Shown here one piece after another: positions 33,301 to 39,535 of a stretch of DNA of 46,525 nucleotides. Both the position numbers and the translations under genes were made by a program. The DNA lies in the NCBI GenBank assembly GCA_031384695.1, contig JANNAV010000036.1, positions 1-46,525 on the forward strand, read 5' to 3'. Numbering within the stretch: position 1 is the first letter of the stretch; each line of letters begins with the position of its first letter. Source of the stretch: JANNAV01 sp031384695 (GTDB lineage: Bacteria > Pseudomonadota > Alphaproteobacteria > Rhodobacterales > Rhodobacteraceae). The notes beneath the pieces are model-generated. The model searched no databases and was not told where the DNA came from. It saw only the letters and a list, made by a program, of their open reading frames with translations.

Positions 33301-34246
33301 GTTGCGCGGTTGACATCGCGGCGATATCCACCGCGTCTATCTTGCCGATTGCCGCCGCAGACAGGTTTACAACCTGCGCCGTGGTCAGGGCCGCGATCTG
33401 CGCGCTGCCCAAAGCTGCGGCCTGTGCCGTGGTCAGCCCCCGGACGGCCGCAGTGGTGAGGGCCGCAATATCCGCCGTTTCCAGCCGCGCGATGGCCGCC
33501 GTACCAATCGCCGCCACCTGCGCCGATGTCAGCACCGCCGCCTGCGCCGTGGTCAGCGCCACGATATCGGCCGTTTCCAACCCGGTAAGCGCCAGCGCGG
33601 AAAGCGCGGTTACCTGTGCCGTGGTCAGGTTCGCCACCTGTGCCGTGGTCAGCGCCGCCAGTTGCGCCGAACCCAGTGCCGCGATCTGCCCCGCGGTCAT
33701 CGCCGCCACCTGCGCGGTCGACAGAGCGGCAAGATCGGCCGCATCCAGCTTGCCCACCGCGCCCACCGAAAGTGCGGCCACCTGTGCTGTGGACAGCGCC
33801 GCCAGTTGCGCGCTGCCCAGTGCGGCGGCCTGTGCTGTGGTGATGCCCCGGATCGCCGTGCTGGAAAGCGCCGCGATATCCGCCGTTTCCATCCGCGCGA
33901 GGGCCGCCGTGCCAATCGCCGCCACCTGCGCCGAACTCAGCACCGCCGCCTGTGCTGTGGTCAGCGCCACGATATCCGCCGTATCAATGCCGCCGAAAGC
34001 CGCCGGCAGAATCGCCACAACCTGCGCCGTGGTCAGCGCCGCCACCTGTGCTGTGTTCAGCGCCGTGATCTGCACCGATCCCAAAGCCGCCACCTGCGCC
34101 GTGCCCAGCGCCAAAATCTGCGCCGTCGTCAGGGCCGGTATCTGCACCGTGCTCAGCGACCGGATGTCATCCAGCGTCAGCCCCGCGATGGCAGCCGTGC
34201 TGAGCGCCGCGATCTGGGCCGTGGAAAGCGATGAAATGGTCGACAT
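24329..34246 (-). CDS. Giant octapeptide-repeat protein (about 3305 aa), function unknown
   Basis: I do not recognise a characterised homologue. One open frame of 9.9 kb encodes a protein made almost wholly of eight-residue units with consensus near A-[LM]-[TSG]-[TS]-[AD]-Q-[VIL]-A, about 410 units from the first dozen residues (SSLSTAQIAALSTAAIAGL) to the last (AMSTAQISALFL). Reading through it I see no Cys or Tyr and one Trp (GWVETQDI). Acidic units such as LETADIV, RMETADIA and LDAADIA recur at fixed places. There is no signal peptide, membrane segment, calcium-binding RTX motif or anchor. The ATG at 34246 follows GGAG by six bases; an in-frame ATG at 34258 has no such site. Its upstream neighbour, divergent over about 260 bp, is a GT41 O-glycosyltransferase, so the Ser/Thr pairs may be glycosylated. 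A surface, spacer or scaffold role is a guess. I recall similar octad tracts in hypothetical proteins of other alphaproteobacteria. Confidence 0.85.
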   Translation of the reverse strand: MSTISSLSTAQIAALSTAAIAGLTLDDIRSLSTVQIPALTTAQILALGTAQVAALGSVQITALNTAQVAALTTAQVVAILPAAFGGIDTADIVALTTAQAAVLSSAQVAAIGTAALARMETADIAALSSTAIRGITTAQAAALGSAQLAALSTAQVAALSVGAVGKLDAADLAALSTAQVAAMTAGQIAALGSAQLAALTTAQVANLTTAQVTALSALALTGLETADIVALTTAQAAVLTSAQVAAIGTAAIARLETADIAALTTAAVRGLTTAQAAALGSAQIAALTTAQVVNLSAAAIGKIDAVDIAAMSTAQLAAMSTVQIAALGSAQFAALTTAQVASLATGQFAALSNVALAGMETADVVAMTTAQAAVLSSTQLAALTTAAISRLETADIAALSSAAIRGLTALQAQALGSAQIAALTTAQMAALTVAAIAKIDAADIAALATAQLAAMTTGQIAVLGSAQVAGLTTAQVAALTTAQVAALSVEGLKGLETADIVALTTAQAAVLGSAQVAAIGTAAIARMETADIAALTTLAIRGLTTAQAAALGSAQLAALTSAQVTALSAAVIGKLDAADIAAFSTAQLAALTTGQIAALGSAQIAALTTAQIAGLATAQVAALSLAGLAGLETADIVALTTAQAAALSSAQIGALGTAALSRMETADLAALGTAAVRGLTTAQIAALGSAQIAALTTGQLAGFSAAQVVNIATAGVAAFSTAQVAALTAAQVAALGSGQVAALGAAQVAVLSAGQLAALSTVQIARVSTAAMAALTTAQVVVLSSGQVAALGSGQIAALTTAQVAALTTAQIAALTTAALPGLEAADAAALTTAQAAVLSSAQLATLGTAAIAAMETVDIAAFTSTAIRGLTTAQIGALGAAQVAALTTSQIAALSGLQIARVSTAGMGALSTAQVAALTTAQIQALATAQLAAIGSAQVAAMTTGQITNLSTAQIAALTTAQVAALTSGQLTVLSNAQIAQFSTADIAALATGQITALTTGHTASLSSVQVAALTTAQVAALTTAQIGALSVAAVAGFETADIVALTTAQAAVLGSAQITALGTAAVQAMETADIAALGTAAVKGLTTLQIAALTSAQVEALTTGQVVALSALQISRLATAGIAALATNRIAALSTSQIAALTAAQVAALETAQIAALTTGQVTAFTTAALTGLEAADIVALTTAQAAALSSTQLAAIGTATLFAMETQDFAALTSTAIRGLTTVQVAALATAEIAAFTSAQLVALSTMQMAQISSDGIAAMSTAQIAALTPAQVAALTAAQTGALTGAQVAAMTTAQIAALTTAAIAGLPTADIVALTTAQAAVLGSTQLAAIGTAAISVMEVADFAALSATAMRGLTSAQMAALDTAQVTALTPAQVAALSAAAVQAMATDGLAALSTAQIAAFTGAQIAALSSAQFGALTTTQIAGLTTAQVAALSVAAMAGLDSADIVALTTAQVAVLGSAQLAAIGTAAIAEMEAADIAALGSAAMRGLTAAQTSALGTAQVQALTTAQVAALSVAAVSALGAPAIDAMTTAQIAALTTAQVASLTSVQIEALTTAQIVALATAQIAALSTAGLAGLETADIEALITAQAAVLGSAQLGAISVAAIAAMETADLAALSSAAIRGLTTAQVAGMSTGQIAALTTAQVAALATAAVAVLDVAAVAAMSTDQIVALTTAQAAVLTSAQLEALTTAQVVELTTAQVAALGTGALAGLETADIVALTTAQAAALGSAQLAAISTTAFAEMEAADVAALTSAAVRGMTTAQVAALTTAQATALTTAQVAALSTAAVAAFGPVVVAELSTAQIVALTPAQIAALTSAQVEALTTAQVAALTTLQVAALTTAALTGLEAADIPALTTAQAAALGSAQLAVLTTAAIAAMEAADIAALANAAVRGMTTDQIAALGSAQAAALTTAQLVALSAAQIATVDTAAVAALSTTQIVALTTAQVAALTSAQIAALTTAQVAGLTTLQVTALTTAALTGLEAADAVALTTAQAAVLGSAQIAAISTGAIAAMEAADIAALASTAVRGLTTGQIAALGSPQAAALTTAQLSGLAAAQVATLGTAAVAALSTAQIIALTTAQVAALTSAQIEAMTTAQVAALTTLQVAALTTAALAGLETVDIAALTTAQAAVLGSAQIAAISTGAIAAMEAADLAALTSTAVRGLTTDQIAALGSAQTAALTTAQLAALTTAQLAQLSTTGINAFTTAQIRALTTAQIVSLSTAQVAAIGTAAVAALTTTQLAKLATAQIAALGNAQVAALTTAQLIAVTTAQLAALDSEDIAALSNPQIAAFTTAQIAALATAQIAAIGTAQIAALTTTQLVKFGTAQVAALATEQIAALTPGQMAALTLPQLAVLATEDIAALSNAQVAAFTSAQIPALGTDQIAAIGSAQIAALSTAQLVRLTTGQILALTTGQVTALTTAQVGALTTAQITHLETEDIAALSTDQIAALRTSQIPVLSTDQIAALGASQVQALTTAQTARLTTVQIVALTTGQVAALTTAQVAALTTAQISRLETEDFAALTTEQIGALATAQIAALTSGQFEAITTEQIEGLTTAQVAAIGAAAIAGLETQDAVALTTAQAAALGSLQLAAISTAAIAAMEVEDVAALGTGAVRGLTSAQIVALTTEQMAALTTAQIAALTTAQIGWVETQDIAALSGDQIAALTTAQIAGLATAQVAAFGSEQIAGLTTAQVIRLTPAQIVALTTDQVVALTTVQVAALTTAQLAALSTDDVAALTTDQVPALTTAQIGTLGSAQVAAFGTGQILALTTTQLATLTTAQIVALGTDQVAALTTDQLAALTTAQVSKLETADFAALTTDQVAALTTAQVAVLVSAQVAALDTAQIAVLTTAQVAALTTAGLVGLGSADVVAFTTDQAGALSSAQVASFTTAIIAAMEAEDVAALSTDAIRGMSTAQILALGTDQVAALTTDQMAALTTAQVSKLETADFAALTTDQVAALTTAQVAVLVSAQVAALDTAQIASLTPAQVAALTTTSLVGLGSADVVAFTTDQASALSSGQVASFTTAIIAAMEAEDVAALSTAAIRGMSTAQILALGTDQVAALTTDQMAALTTAQISKLETADFAALSTDQVAALTTAQVAVLGSAQVAALDATQVAALTTAQVAALTTASLVGLSSADVAAFTTGQAGALSSAQVAAFSTAIIAGMEAEDLAALTTQAIRGLSANQLNALTAEHAGALTSGQVAAMLGSQITALSTLQLTALTTGAIVALTPAQMLSLTNTQLGALTTSQIVVLETADIAALTNSQTNAFTATQLGAMSTAQISALFL
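24650..25873 (-). repeat. Three near-identical 408-bp blocks near the 3' end of the giant gene
   Basis: Blocks at 24650-25057, 25058-25465 and 25466-25873 carry the same 17-octad order. The second and third differ at only a few bases over long stretches (for example 25060-25230 versus 25468-25638, including shared synonymous codons), while the first is more diverged. Elsewhere the blocks vary much more at silent sites. This marks recent duplication or conversion within an older array. Confidence 0.85.
26250..27722 (-). repeat. Ten-octad (240-bp) repeat segment lacking the 17-octad marker
   Basis: For most of this stretch the protein repeats with an 80-residue period. Units start with an acidic octad (LDSEDIAA, LATEDIAA, LETEDIAA, LETEDFAA) and contain a fixed basic or aromatic junction (QLVKF, QLVRL, QTARL). 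I count ten octads between each successive acidic unit. Similar ten-octad units, two in tandem, lie between the markers at 25466 and 26354 (starting VETQDIAA and LSTDDVAA). Confidence 0.8.
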
Positions 34247-34258
34247 GCGTGGCTCCAT

Positions 34259-34509
34259 TGCGACTGATGCAGGGGCCAGATGCGGCCAATACCCTGTGGG
34301 AACGCTGCCAGCCGATGCCTAGCATTTGGTAAACGCCGGGCAGCAGAGCCGCAGCAAACCGCAATACCGCCCGGAAAAGCGCCGAACATTTTAGGCAAAT
34401 GGCCAGGCCGCAGGATTTTACGCGGAATTTGCGCGGCAAGCGGTTTTGTTCAGCATTTGTTCATGAGTTTGCTTTGAAACTGCGGCCAACAAACCAGAAG
34501 GTGTGCCCG
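34259..34509. promoter_or_regulatory. Divergent promoter region between the giant repeat gene and the glycosyltransferase
   Basis: These 251 bases separate the two divergent genes. They are less GC-rich than the flanks, especially 34385-34500, which contains several T- and A-rich runs. I cannot identify convincing -35/-10 boxes or an operator palindrome. The shared region makes joint regulation plausible. Confidence 0.5.
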
Positions 34510-36357
34510 ATGACCATGAGTTTTGCCCAGCCGTTTGCTTTGCCCGGTGATGCTGCCCCGGACCTGCATGCAGGTGGCATCCCGGCGGTTTTCGCGCCGG
34601 ATATGGCGCTGGTCGCGCGGCAGGTCGCGGGGCTGGAGGTGATGCAACTGGTGGGGCACGCGGGCAGCCTGCCGCCCACGCAAGGCGCTTTGCTCTATGA
34701 ATTGTGGCTCGGGGTGCATGGCGGGGCGGCGCAGGCTTGCGGCGCGTGGTTCAATCTGGGTGTTCTGCGGATGCAGGCGGGCAACCCGCAGGCGGCAGCC
34801 GAGGCATACCGCGCCGCGCTGCGGTTGCGGCCCGATCTGGCCGAGGCCGCGATCAATCTGGGTACGGCGCTTGAAGCCAGCGGCGAGGTGGAGGCGGCGC
34901 TGGCCGTCTGGCGCGGGGCGCTGCCGCTGCCACCGATGCGGCAGGTGCTGCACAATCAACTGGGCCGGGTGCTGGAGCAACAGGGGCGGCTGGGGCCGGC
35001 GGCGGAGGAAATGCGCGCATCATTGCTGATTGCGCCGGATCAGCCGGATGTGCAGCAACATCTGGTGCATATGCGCCAGCGGATGGCGGCCTGGCCACCG
35101 GCGCAGTTGGATGTGCCGGGGATCAGCCGCGCCGGGGCCGAGCGGAATTGCGGGCCGCTGGCGGCACTGGCGCTGTTTGACGATCCGGCAAAGCAGGCCG
35201 AAGTGGCCGCCGACTGGATCGCGCGCAAGGTGCCCGCCGCCGCTGGACGGTTGGCGCCTGCACAAGGCTATGCGCATCAAAAGATCCGCCTCGGCTATCT
35301 TTCAACCGATTTCTGCCGCCACGCCATGAGCTTTCTGATCGCCGAGGTGCTGGAACTGCATGACCGCAGCCGGTTTGAGGTGTTCGGCTATTGCGCCTCG
35401 CCCGAGGATGGCAGCGATATCCGCGCCCGGGTGCTGGGCGCTCTTGATCACCACATTCCCATCGCCGCCCTGACCGACGCAGCGGCGGCAGCGCGTATCC
35501 GGGCCGATGAGATCGATATCCTGATTGATCTGAACGGCCTGACGCGGGGGGCAAGGATCGGCGTGTTGCGCTGGAAACCGGCACCGGTGCAGATCACCTA
35601 TCTGGGCTATATCGGCCCGGTGCCTCTGCCCGAGCTGGACTATATCTTGTGTGACGAGGTGACGATCCCCACAGGTATGGATAAAGCCTATGCTCCCCGG
35701 CCTTTGCGGATTGCAGGCTGCTATCAGGCAAACGACAGCCACCCGCCGGTGCTGCCCGAGGTCAGCCGCCAATCCGAAGGCCTGCCGGACGCGGCATTTG
35801 TCTATTGCTGCGTGTCGCATCACTACAAGATCACCGAGGCGATGTTTGGCGCGTGGTGCGATATTCTCGCGGCCACGCCCGGTGCGGTGCTGTGGCTGAT
35901 CGACGACAATCCCGAAAGCCGTGCCGCGTTTGCCGCGCGTTGGCAGGCGCGCGGGCTGGCGGCAGAGCGGCTGATCTTTGCGCCACGGGTGGCACCCGAC
36001 CGGTATCGCGCCCGGCTGGGGCTGGCGGATTTGTTCCTCGACACTTCGCCCTATAACGCTGGCACCATTGCCTCGGATGCGCTGCGGATGGGGCTGCCCA
36101 TTCTGACACTGCAAGGCCGGGCGTTTTGCGCGCGGATGGCGTCAAGCCTGCTGACGGCCATCGGCCTGCCGGATTGCATCGCACGGGATTTGCCAGACTA
36201 TGTGCAGCGCGCCGTCGATATTGCAGCAGACAAAACCCGGCATGCAGGCTTGAAGGCGCATCTTGCCTCTGGCGCGTGGCAGCGCAGCCTCGGCGACAGT
36301 CACGGCTTTACCCGCAGGCTTGAGACCGCGTTGCAAAGCGTGCGCCTGAACCCCTGA
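34510..36357 (+). CDS. TPR plus GT41 (OGT/SPINDLY-like) O-glycosyltransferase
   Basis: The 615-residue cytoplasmic protein joins an N-terminal TPR region (about 75-185; WFNLGVLRMQAGNPQAAAEA and INLGTALEASGEVEAALAVW are clear repeats) to a GT41 catalytic domain (about 255-610). Family features are GYLSTDFCRHAMSFL with the catalytic-type His271, DILIDLNGLTRGARI, PAPVQITYLGYIG, and the nucleotide-sugar block DTSPYNAGTIASDALRMGLP followed later by ARMASSLL. GT41 enzymes transfer GlcNAc or another sugar to Ser/Thr of proteins, with TPRs selecting the target. The ATG at 34510 follows AAGG; the in-frame extension to 34399 is unlikely. It is divergent from the giant Ser/Thr-rich repeat gene, its probable substrate (inference). 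The donor sugar is unknown. Confidence 0.92.
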   Translation: MTMSFAQPFALPGDAAPDLHAGGIPAVFAPDMALVARQVAGLEVMQLVGHAGSLPPTQGALLYELWLGVHGGAAQACGAWFNLGVLRMQAGNPQAAAEAYRAALRLRPDLAEAAINLGTALEASGEVEAALAVWRGALPLPPMRQVLHNQLGRVLEQQGRLGPAAEEMRASLLIAPDQPDVQQHLVHMRQRMAAWPPAQLDVPGISRAGAERNCGPLAALALFDDPAKQAEVAADWIARKVPAAAGRLAPAQGYAHQKIRLGYLSTDFCRHAMSFLIAEVLELHDRSRFEVFGYCASPEDGSDIRARVLGALDHHIPIAALTDAAAAARIRADEIDILIDLNGLTRGARIGVLRWKPAPVQITYLGYIGPVPLPELDYILCDEVTIPTGMDKAYAPRPLRIAGCYQANDSHPPVLPEVSRQSEGLPDAAFVYCCVSHHYKITEAMFGAWCDILAATPGAVLWLIDDNPESRAAFAARWQARGLAAERLIFAPRVAPDRYRARLGLADLFLDTSPYNAGTIASDALRMGLPILTLQGRAFCARMASSLLTAIGLPDCIARDLPDYVQRAVDIAADKTRHAGLKAHLASGAWQRSLGDSHGFTRRLETALQSVRLNP

Positions 36358-36363
36358 ACTGGG

Positions 36364-37125
36364 TCAGACCACGGTTTCGCCGCCATCCACCACCAATATC
36401 TGCCCGGTCATATAGCTGGACCGGTCCGACACCAGAAACAGCACCGCTTCCGCGATCTCGTCCACCGTGGCCCAGCGCCCCAGCGGCACCTTTTCGCGCA
36501 CATAAGCCTCGACCGCGGCACGCCCGCCCATCTGGGCGATGAAGGGCGCGTTGAAGGGAGTGTCCACCCAGCCGGGGCAGAGGGCGTTCACCCGGATGCC
36601 GTGGCGGGCATAATCACCTGCCATCTGCCGGGTCATGGCAATGACCGCGTGTTTGGTGGTGGTATAGGCAATCATCTCGCGGTCATAAAGCACGCCGGAA
36701 CTGGACGAGGTGTTCAGGATAACGCCGGACTGCGCCGCCACCATATGCGGCATCACCAACCGTGCCCCCAGAAAATGCGCCCGCACGTTCAGCGCCCATG
36801 ATCTGTCAAAGCCATCAAGGCTGACCTGCTCCAGATTGCCTTCAACCTGCGCGCCGGCGTGGTTGTGCAAGATATCAATGCGGCCATGCCGCGCGATAAA
36901 ACCGGCAAAAGCCACGGTCATCGCCGCATCATCCGTCAGATCGAACACCATCGCCTCAGCGCGGCCCCCTGCCGCCGCGATCTGCGCCACGGTGTCTGCC
37001 GCCCCTTCGGCGCTGCGGTCGACCACCCCGACAATCGCGCCTTCGCGGGCCATGATGCGGGCGGCGGCATGCCCGATCCCCGAGCCTGCGCCAGTGACGA
37101 TGGCCACGCGGTCTTGCAAAATCAT
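36364..37125 (-). CDS. SDR-family NAD(P)-dependent oxidoreductase
   Basis: This 253-residue classical short-chain dehydrogenase has the cofactor motif TGAGSGIG at 11-18, catalytic Tyr154 and Lys158 in YTTTKHA, a preceding Ser-rich strand (NTSSSSG) and the C-terminal MTGQILVVDGGETVV. The structural NNAG motif reads NHAG. The start is the ATG at 37125 with GAGAGGG upstream. It is divergent from the diol dehydratase operon over about 130 bp and converges on the glycosyltransferase gene with a 6-bp gap. It may oxidise or reduce an alcohol or ketone intermediate of the diol pathway; substrate is inferred only from location. Confidence 0.92.
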   Translation of the reverse strand: MILQDRVAIVTGAGSGIGHAAARIMAREGAIVGVVDRSAEGAADTVAQIAAAGGRAEAMVFDLTDDAAMTVAFAGFIARHGRIDILHNHAGAQVEGNLEQVSLDGFDRSWALNVRAHFLGARLVMPHMVAAQSGVILNTSSSSGVLYDREMIAYTTTKHAVIAMTRQMAGDYARHGIRVNALCPGWVDTPFNAPFIAQMGGRAAVEAYVREKVPLGRWATVDEIAEAVLFLVSDRSSYMTGQILVVDGGETVV

Positions 37126-37255
37126 GGTGACGGCCCTCTCAATTACAATCTCTGGCGTTCAGTAAGCGGCTATCCCCAAACTTCGGCAAGCCCCAAACAC
37201 CAGATTGACAGGCCGGGCGGCACACACGCACTCTGCCCTTCGGAGGTGATCAGAC

Positions 37256-39535
37256 ATGCCGGACCAAGCCCACCCGAACCGCTGGCGCCGCTTTGCCGAA
37301 TGGGACGCGCGGCCGTTGCGCCTTGATAAATTCGCCAGAGAAGACCCGGCCAACGGCTTTTCGGCCTTTCGCAGCCCGGCGGACCCAAAGCCCGGCATCG
37401 GTCTGGCCATGGGTAAAATCGCCAGCATGGACGGGGTTCTGGCGCATGATTTCGATATGATTGATGCGTTTATCGCGCGCCATCACCTTGATCCGGTGAT
37501 CGCGGATGAGGCGATGGCGATGGATTCGGGGCTTCTGGCGCGGATGCTGGTGGATATGAACGTGCCGCGCGCCGAACTGGTGCGCCTCGCGCGCGGCTGT
37601 ACCCCCGCCAAACTGGCCGATGTGGTGGGGCAGTTGAACGCGCTGGAGATTGCCTTCGCCTATTCCAAGATGCGCGCCCGCCGCACCCCCGGTAATCAGG
37701 CGCATGTCACCAACGCCAAGGATGATCCGCTGCAACTGGCGGCGGATGCGGCGACGGCGGTGGCCTACGGCTTTGACGAGATCGAAACCACCATGCGGGT
37801 GTCGCGCAATGCGTGGTCGAATGCGGTGGCCTGTGCGGTGGGGGCGGCTGTCGGGCGCTGGGGGGTGCTGTTCCAATGCTCAAGCGAGGAGGCGGAAGAG
37901 TTGCTGATCGGCATGGCCGGTTTCACCTCTTATGCCGAGACGGTTTCGGTTTATGGCACCGAGAAAAGCTTTACCGACGGCGATGATACGCCCTGGTCGA
38001 AGGGGTTTCTGGCCGCCGCCTATGCCTCGCGCGGCATCAAGATGCGCTGCACCTCGGGGGCGGGGTCTGAACTGCTGATGGGGTTTCACGAGGCCAAGAC
38101 CCTGCTGTATCTGGAGGCGCGCTGCCTTTGCCTGCAACGCGGCATGGGGGTGCAGGGCACCCAGAACGGCGGCATCGACGGCGCGCCGCTGACCGCCACG
38201 GTGCCGGGGGGGGTACGCGAATTGATGGCGGAAAATCTGATCGCGGTCTGGCTGGACCTGGAATGCGCCAGCGGCAATGACGCGCGGTCATCGGAATCCG
38301 AAATCCGGGTGGGGGCAAAGATCCTGCCCTATCTGATCGCGGGGTCGGACCTGATCTGCTCGGGCTTCGGCTCGATCCCGGCCTATGACAATTCCTTCAA
38401 CCCCTCCTTGTTCAACGCCGAAGAGATGGAGGATTATCTGGTTCTGCAGCGCGATTTCGAGGCCGATGGCGGGCTGACGCCGCTGGCCGAAAACCGCGCG
38501 CTGGATTTGCGGTCGCGTGCGGTGGAGGCGGTTTCGGCGGTGCTGGAGGAGTTGGGGCTGGCAACACCGACGCCGGATATGAAGGCCAGCGTGGTGGTGG
38601 CCTCGGGTTCCGCCGAAACCCGCAGCTTTACCCCCGGCGAAGTGGCACCGATTTCCGAAGGCATCAAGGCAGGCGGGGTGACGGTGATCGAGGTGATCAA
38701 GGCGCTGGCCAGACGCGGCTTTACGCCCGAGGCCGAGAACCTGCTGTCTGTGGTGAAGCTGCGGCTTTCGGGGGATTATCTGCAAACTTCCGCCATGGTG
38801 CGGGATGGCCGGGTGATCTCGGCCATCAACGATCCGAACGAATATCAAGGCCCGGGAAGCGGTTACCGGATGACGGAAAGCCGCCGGTTGCAAATCAACG
38901 ATATCCGCGATGTGCTGGATCAATCCGAAGTGCTGCGCAGCGAGGCGCAGTTTGAACGCGGCGAGTCGGCGCGGATTGCCTATCCGGTGGCGGGCACGGC
39001 CATGCCCGGCACCACGCCGGACGAGGTGGTGATCGGCATCAGCCCGGCGTTCGGGGTGAAATTGTTTCAAACCACGGCGGGGCATAAACTGTCGGAAGTG
39101 CTGCGGGTGATGATCGAAGGCATCACCGCGCGGGGCCTGCGCGCGCGGGTGGTGCGGCTGGGGCATACGGCGGATACCTCGTTTCTCGGGCTTTCAGCGG
39201 CGCGGCTTTCCGGCTCGGGCATCGGCATCGGCATTCAGGCCAAGGGCACGGCGGTGATCCATTCGGCGGCCCGCCTGCCGCATAACAATCTGGAATTGTT
39301 CTCGAATGCGCCGATCACCCGGCTGGAACATTACGCGGGCTTTGGCCGCAACGCCGCCGCTTATGCTTTGGGCGAAGCGCCGGAGCCGGTGGTGGTGCCG
39401 ACCAAAGGCGAGGCGATGGGGTCGCGCTTTCACGCGCGGGTGGCGATGATCTATGCGATTGAGACTGCGATGGTGGTGGAAGGGGCCGCGCCGCAAGAGA
39501 TTGCGCTGCGGTTTCTGGCGGGGGGGCGGGGATGA
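37256..39535 (+). CDS. B12-dependent diol/glycerol dehydratase, fused large and medium subunits
   Basis: The 759-residue protein joins a PduC-like large subunit (about 1-560) to a PduD-like medium subunit (about 575-759). Residues equivalent to the known diol dehydratase active site are present: Gln148 and His150 in NQAHVTNAKD, Glu177 in GFDEIETT, Glu228 in SYAETVSVYGTE, Gln303 in GVQGTQNGG and Asp342 in ECASGNDAR. The medium part shows DEVVIGISPAFG, RLSGSGIGIGIQ and NNLELFSNAP. Diol dehydratases turn 1,2-diols or glycerol into aldehydes by adenosylcobalamin radical chemistry. GGAGG precedes the ATG at 37256. The small subunit gene overlaps its stop (ATGA). No reactivase or microcompartment shell gene is in the window. 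Confidence 0.95.
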   Translation: MPDQAHPNRWRRFAEWDARPLRLDKFAREDPANGFSAFRSPADPKPGIGLAMGKIASMDGVLAHDFDMIDAFIARHHLDPVIADEAMAMDSGLLARMLVDMNVPRAELVRLARGCTPAKLADVVGQLNALEIAFAYSKMRARRTPGNQAHVTNAKDDPLQLAADAATAVAYGFDEIETTMRVSRNAWSNAVACAVGAAVGRWGVLFQCSSEEAEELLIGMAGFTSYAETVSVYGTEKSFTDGDDTPWSKGFLAAAYASRGIKMRCTSGAGSELLMGFHEAKTLLYLEARCLCLQRGMGVQGTQNGGIDGAPLTATVPGGVRELMAENLIAVWLDLECASGNDARSSESEIRVGAKILPYLIAGSDLICSGFGSIPAYDNSFNPSLFNAEEMEDYLVLQRDFEADGGLTPLAENRALDLRSRAVEAVSAVLEELGLATPTPDMKASVVVASGSAETRSFTPGEVAPISEGIKAGGVTVIEVIKALARRGFTPEAENLLSVVKLRLSGDYLQTSAMVRDGRVISAINDPNEYQGPGSGYRMTESRRLQINDIRDVLDQSEVLRSEAQFERGESARIAYPVAGTAMPGTTPDEVVIGISPAFGVKLFQTTAGHKLSEVLRVMIEGITARGLRARVVRLGHTADTSFLGLSAARLSGSGIGIGIQAKGTAVIHSAARLPHNNLELFSNAPITRLEHYAGFGRNAAAYALGEAPEPVVVPTKGEAMGSRFHARVAMIYAIETAMVVEGAAPQEIALRFLAGGRG

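Larger units (their letters stand above)
24329..34246 (-). repeat. 24-bp tandem repeat with 408-bp and 240-bp higher-order periods
   Basis: The gene body is one continuous 24-bp-period array. A marker motif (AIRGLT or AVRGLT, appearing on the plus strand as the CCCCGGA/CCGCGCA-type block) occurs 19 times, near 24650, 25058, 25466, 26354, 27722, then every 408 bp to 30986, then 31634, 32210 and every 408 bp to 33842. Fourteen of eighteen intervals are exactly 408 bp (17 octads). The other four are 576, 648, 888 and 1368 bp, that is 408 plus 168, 240, 480 and 960, all multiples of 24. Confidence 0.93.

Noticed and set aside
24329..34246. CRISPR array, because of regularly spaced short repeats
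   Set aside because: The period is 24 bp with no distinct spacers, the register codes for protein throughout, and no cas genes are present.
24329..34246. Ice-nucleation protein or pentapeptide-repeat protein
   Set aside because: Ice-nucleation octads are AGYGST-like and pentapeptide repeats have a five-residue A(D/N)LXX period; neither consensus fits. Only the presence of a hierarchy is shared with ice-nucleation proteins.
24329..34246. RTX-type secreted adhesin
   Set aside because: No glycine/aspartate nonapeptides, no C-terminal secretion-type tail and no type I secretion genes nearby.
37126..37255. Cobalamin riboswitch before the B12-dependent dehydratase
   Set aside because: The 130-bp gap is short and I cannot find a B12-box-like conserved core; only a normal GGAGG site is evident.
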